From Betaproteobacteria bacterium (GTDB lineage: Bacteria > Pseudomonadota > Gammaproteobacteria > Burkholderiales > Rhodocyclaceae), in assembly GCA_947478755.1 (NCBI GenBank), contig CANJXH010000003.1, forward strand, positions 1 through 57,908: a DNA stretch of 57,908 nt. Direction: 5' to 3'. This document shows, piece by piece, positions 55,414 to 57,908 of this stretch. The notes under the pieces were generated by a model, which worked only from the letters and a program-made list of their open reading frames with translations, had not been told where the DNA came from and searched no databases. Both the position numbers and the translations under genes were made by a program. Positions within the stretch are counted from its first letter, which is position 1. Every line of letters begins with the position of its first letter.

Positions 55414-56555
55414 GTGCCATCGAAGCTCTGCAGCGCATCGAGGTCATCCGTCGCCGCCGCCATGCGGCCGATCAATTCGAGCAACGCGTCCCTCGGTTGC
55501 GCATAGGCCATCGCCAGCGTCGACGTCCACCAGATCAATGACGAACAAAGGTGTTGCCGATAGAAGGTCCACGCGTCGTCAACGCCGATTCTCGGCCCAC
55601 CCGCCTCGTGAAATCGGTCGAGGTAGAGCGCCAGCAGTTCCTGCTCCCACATGCGTCGATTCGCCGTTGTCAGGGACGTGGTCATGGCATAGGCGACATC
55701 GCGTGCCCAGTGCCCGGCGGCGATGCACTGCCAGTCGCCCAGCACCATGTGATCGGCGGCATCGAGATACCAGTTGCGCAGATGCACGTCGTTGTGGGTC
55801 AGCGTGCGCGGGTGACGGGCATGCAGTTGGTTCGATGCCAGTACCGCTTTCCATATCCCGTCATGGCGGCCATGCAGGCGATCCGGAATGACCTCGATCG
55901 CTTCCTCGAATCCCTTGCCGGAATATCCTTCCAGCTTGAGGTAGCCGTCGAGCCTTGCGAACATCTCTTCGTAAGTCCACACGCCGCTTTCCGCCATGGC
56001 CGGGCTGTCGTACAGCCGTCCGTGCAGCCGCGCCAGGTAGGCCATCTGGCTCTCGGCACGTCGGCGCGTGATCTCCGTGGTGTGCTCGCAAAACATGGCG
56101 CCCTGTCGCGCGAGGTCATCGAATATGAATATCGAGTTATAGGACTGCGGGTCGTAGGCGGCGAACAGGCAGTGCGGGGTGTCGACATCCAGCAGCGGGC
56201 GCAACTTGCGGTAGAACAATTCTTCGCCGACGATAAGGCCGCTCGTCGCGAGAAAAAGTCGCACATGCAGTTGCTGGGTCGCCTTGCAGAACGCCGTGGG
56301 CGGCAGCCCGGCGGCCAGCCCCGCATCGTTGTAGGTCAGCAAGAGGCGCGCGCGATTGGTGTTGCCATCGTCCACATCGATGCAACGATGGGCGACGACC
56401 CGTGCGTCGGCGTGGTCGCGGCACAGTGCATGGGTGAGCCATTCGTCGGTGATCGAGGCGTAACTGACCGGTACTTCCCCAACCGCGACCGGGCGCAGCG
56501 CCCGCGCCTGATCGCGTTCGAATTCACGGGTTACCCGTTCGATCAGATCGGACAT
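55410..56555 (-). CDS. APH/ecdysteroid kinase-like phosphotransferase
   Basis: 'HPRTLTHNDVHLRNWYLDAADHMVLGDWQCIAAGHWARDVAYAMTTSLTTANRRMWEQELLALYLDRF'; paralog of 35431-36600. Confidence 0.8.
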   Translation of the reverse strand: MSDLIERVTREFERDQARALRPVAVGEVPVSYASITDEWLTHALCRDHADARVVAHRCIDVDDGNTNRARLLLTYNDAGLAAGLPPTAFCKATQQLHVRLFLATSGLIVGEELFYRKLRPLLDVDTPHCLFAAYDPQSYNSIFIFDDLARQGAMFCEHTTEITRRRAESQMAYLARLHGRLYDSPAMAESGVWTYEEMFARLDGYLKLEGYSGKGFEEAIEVIPDRLHGRHDGIWKAVLASNQLHARHPRTLTHNDVHLRNWYLDAADHMVLGDWQCIAAGHWARDVAYAMTTSLTTANRRMWEQELLALYLDRFHEAGGPRIGVDDAWTFYRQHLCSSLIWWTSTLAMAYAQPRDALLELIGRMAAATDDLDALQSFDGT

Positions 56556-56608
56556 GCACACCGCCTTGTCGTCATCGCCATCTTCTCCAATTGGTCACCG
56601 TGAGGATG

Positions 56609-56974
56609 TCATTCGCCGTTGATGCTTTCGTTCTCGATGATGAAAAAGCGCAGGGCGGTACGGTCGATGAAGCGCTCCTCGTCTGGCACGATCACCGCTG
56701 CCACCTCGGGTGTGGCTAGGTGCGCCAGCGTCGCCTCCATGGTCGGGCGGTCGTCGAACCACAGCTCGGTGAGGCAGTCGTACTCTTCCGCTCCCGGGAG
56801 AGCCGCATCACCCTGATGGTCCAGCTTGCCGGTTTCGAGATAGCGTCGTGCGTAGCGCCGTGCCGCGGCCAGGTACGGGCGGGCCAGCGGTGCGTGATGG
56901 TTTTCGTAGTAATCCGCGAACTGCGCGTGGGTCAGTCCGGGGCGGCGCTTAATGAGGCCAATGCACTTGATCAT
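56609..56974 (-). CDS. EthD domain-containing protein
   Basis: 'MIKCIGLIKRRPGLTHAQFADYYENHHAPLARPYL...AEEYDCLTELWFDDRPTMEATLAHLATPEVAAVIVPDEERFID'. Confidence 0.88.
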   Translation of the reverse strand: MIKCIGLIKRRPGLTHAQFADYYENHHAPLARPYLAAARRYARRYLETGKLDHQGDAALPGAEEYDCLTELWFDDRPTMEATLAHLATPEVAAVIVPDEERFIDRTALRFFIIENESINGE

Positions 56975-57035
56975 GATGAGATCGCTGTTAATCAGCTGAA
57001 ACCGTGCGTGAGGCGCGAACGCGGGTCGGTATCGG

Positions 57036-57407
57036 CTAGACGGCCTTGGCTGCAGGCATCGTTTCGGTGATCGGCAACAGGAAGCTGGCCGAGATATTCA
57101 CCATGTCAAGGGTCGGACTGATGTCTACCCGCCCGGCATTGATGGCTTCGACCAGGTTTTTGGCAAACTGTGCGAGGTCTTCCTGCGTATTGCCCTCGAT
57201 TTCATACATTGCCATGTATTGGCGCGCATCGCCGCCGATGCCGGGCATTGCTTCAATGGTCTTGTCCAGCTTGTAGCGCGTGGCGGAAATGATGCCTGGC
57301 ACGTGAGTGAGGTCGGGCAGGTGTTTTCCCGAGTACCAGTTGTTGTATTCCTCCTCGACTTCAGCAGAAGCAGGGCTGGTGAAGGCAAGCATCAGGGCTT
57401 TTGGCAT
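57036..57407 (-). CDS. DUF4286/ABM-like small dimeric alpha/beta barrel protein
   Basis: 'MPKALMLAFTSPASAEVEEEYNNWYSGKHLPDLTHVPGIISATRYKLDKT'. Confidence 0.75.
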   Translation of the reverse strand: MPKALMLAFTSPASAEVEEEYNNWYSGKHLPDLTHVPGIISATRYKLDKTIEAMPGIGGDARQYMAMYEIEGNTQEDLAQFAKNLVEAINAGRVDISPTLDMVNISASFLLPITETMPAAKAV

Positions 57408-57599
57408 GTCGATCTCCTTGTTGTACAGGGTGGGTCATTGCTTCAATGAGCGCAAAACTTCCATCAATTGCCGCACCAAGGTGACGCACCAACACTCCCG
57501 AGCCCGGAATTCAGGCAGGCAGCGACGCTGATGTGCAGATGCATGTTTCCTCCAATATTTTTGTTCTCGCCGGCGGATATGGTCAGCCCGGCCGAAACA

Positions 57600-57628
57600 A
57601 GTTAAGCTATTTTAGGAGTTACTGTCAA
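57600..57628 (-). promoter_or_regulatory. Candidate sigma70-type promoter for the minus-strand operon
   Basis: Minus strand TTGACA-N17-TTAACT; perfect -35, weak -10. Confidence 0.4.
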
Positions 57629-57713
57629 TATGAAAGAATATTTCAATGCGGCACGGGAGCCAAGGCTTGATCGACATTTGCCGCGATGGTGGGCCGGCGG
57701 AGGATGAACGGGC

Positions 57714-57908
57714 ATGACGAAAAAAACTGGGACGACATTGACCGTGCGCAGCAGTGCCACCGGGAAATCGGCGGCGAAGCCTGCGCGCAAACCGTCGTTG
57801 CATTCCCTTGCCAAGAATAGCGGCGAGATTGATGGCAATCAGGCGCGAGGTTTGCGCAAAGACAGAAAGATGCAGCGCACGCGGCGACATCTGGCCGAGG
57901 CGGCAACC
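57714..57908 (+). CDS. Probable TetR-type regulator N-terminus, truncated by window edge
   Basis: ATG at 57714 open to the window end: MTKKTGTTLTVRSSATGKSAAKPARKPSLHSLAKNSGEIDGNQARGLRKDRKMQRTRRHLAEAAT; the last ~20 aa resemble the start of a TetR HTH. Confidence 0.45.
   Translation, partial: MTKKTGTTLTVRSSATGKSAAKPARKPSLHSLAKNSGEIDGNQARGLRKDRKMQRTRRHLAEAAT

Noticed and set aside
1-57908. Mobile-element island
   Set aside because: No transposase, integrase, phage gene or tRNA attachment site recognised; the gene family expansion is better described as local duplication or shuffling.

Overview
The window is about 58 kb of GC-rich bacterial DNA. It is probably proteobacterial and plausibly betaproteobacterial, judged from DUF2788-like, DUF2189/BPSS1780-like, YchJ-like and UbiM-like genes; this is inference only. 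About 58 credible protein genes were found. No rRNA, CRISPR array, integrase or transposase was recognised, and no tRNA was noticed by eye. Ordinary genes are interspersed: GST, NamZ/DUF1343, DOMON-like, PAS/HD-GYP, DUF2788/DUF2189, UbiM-like hydroxylase, HAD, YchJ, hybrid histidine kinase + FIST, and GAF-GGDEF. The rest is dominated by repeated use of a few families: six sulfotransferase-like proteins, five DUF1214-like proteins, five LLM-class flavin/F420 oxidoreductases, six paralogous ~230-aa membrane proteins with a 'GPFAW(D/N)G' signature, two AveC/spirocyclase-like membrane proteins, three APH/ecdysteroid-kinase-like phosphotransferases, several dimeric alpha/beta-barrel (ABM/EthD-like) proteins and two SDRs. 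The most notable observation is a recurrent gene module, [ABM-like + SDR + sulfotransferase + DUF1214], present twice in permuted order (19704-23765 and 44781-48512). A related minus-strand module, kinase-DUF1214-sulfotransferase-LLM-LLM-AveC, lies at 48531-57407. This looks like an expanded and uncharacterised pathway for a hydrophobic (lipid/sterol/terpenoid-like) substrate; the substrate is conjecture. Other points are a NosP/NahK-like FIST-kinase pair, a MarR gene with a candidate operator, a two-copy interspersed repeat and a possible micro-ORF. All family calls are from reading the translations; no database search was run.
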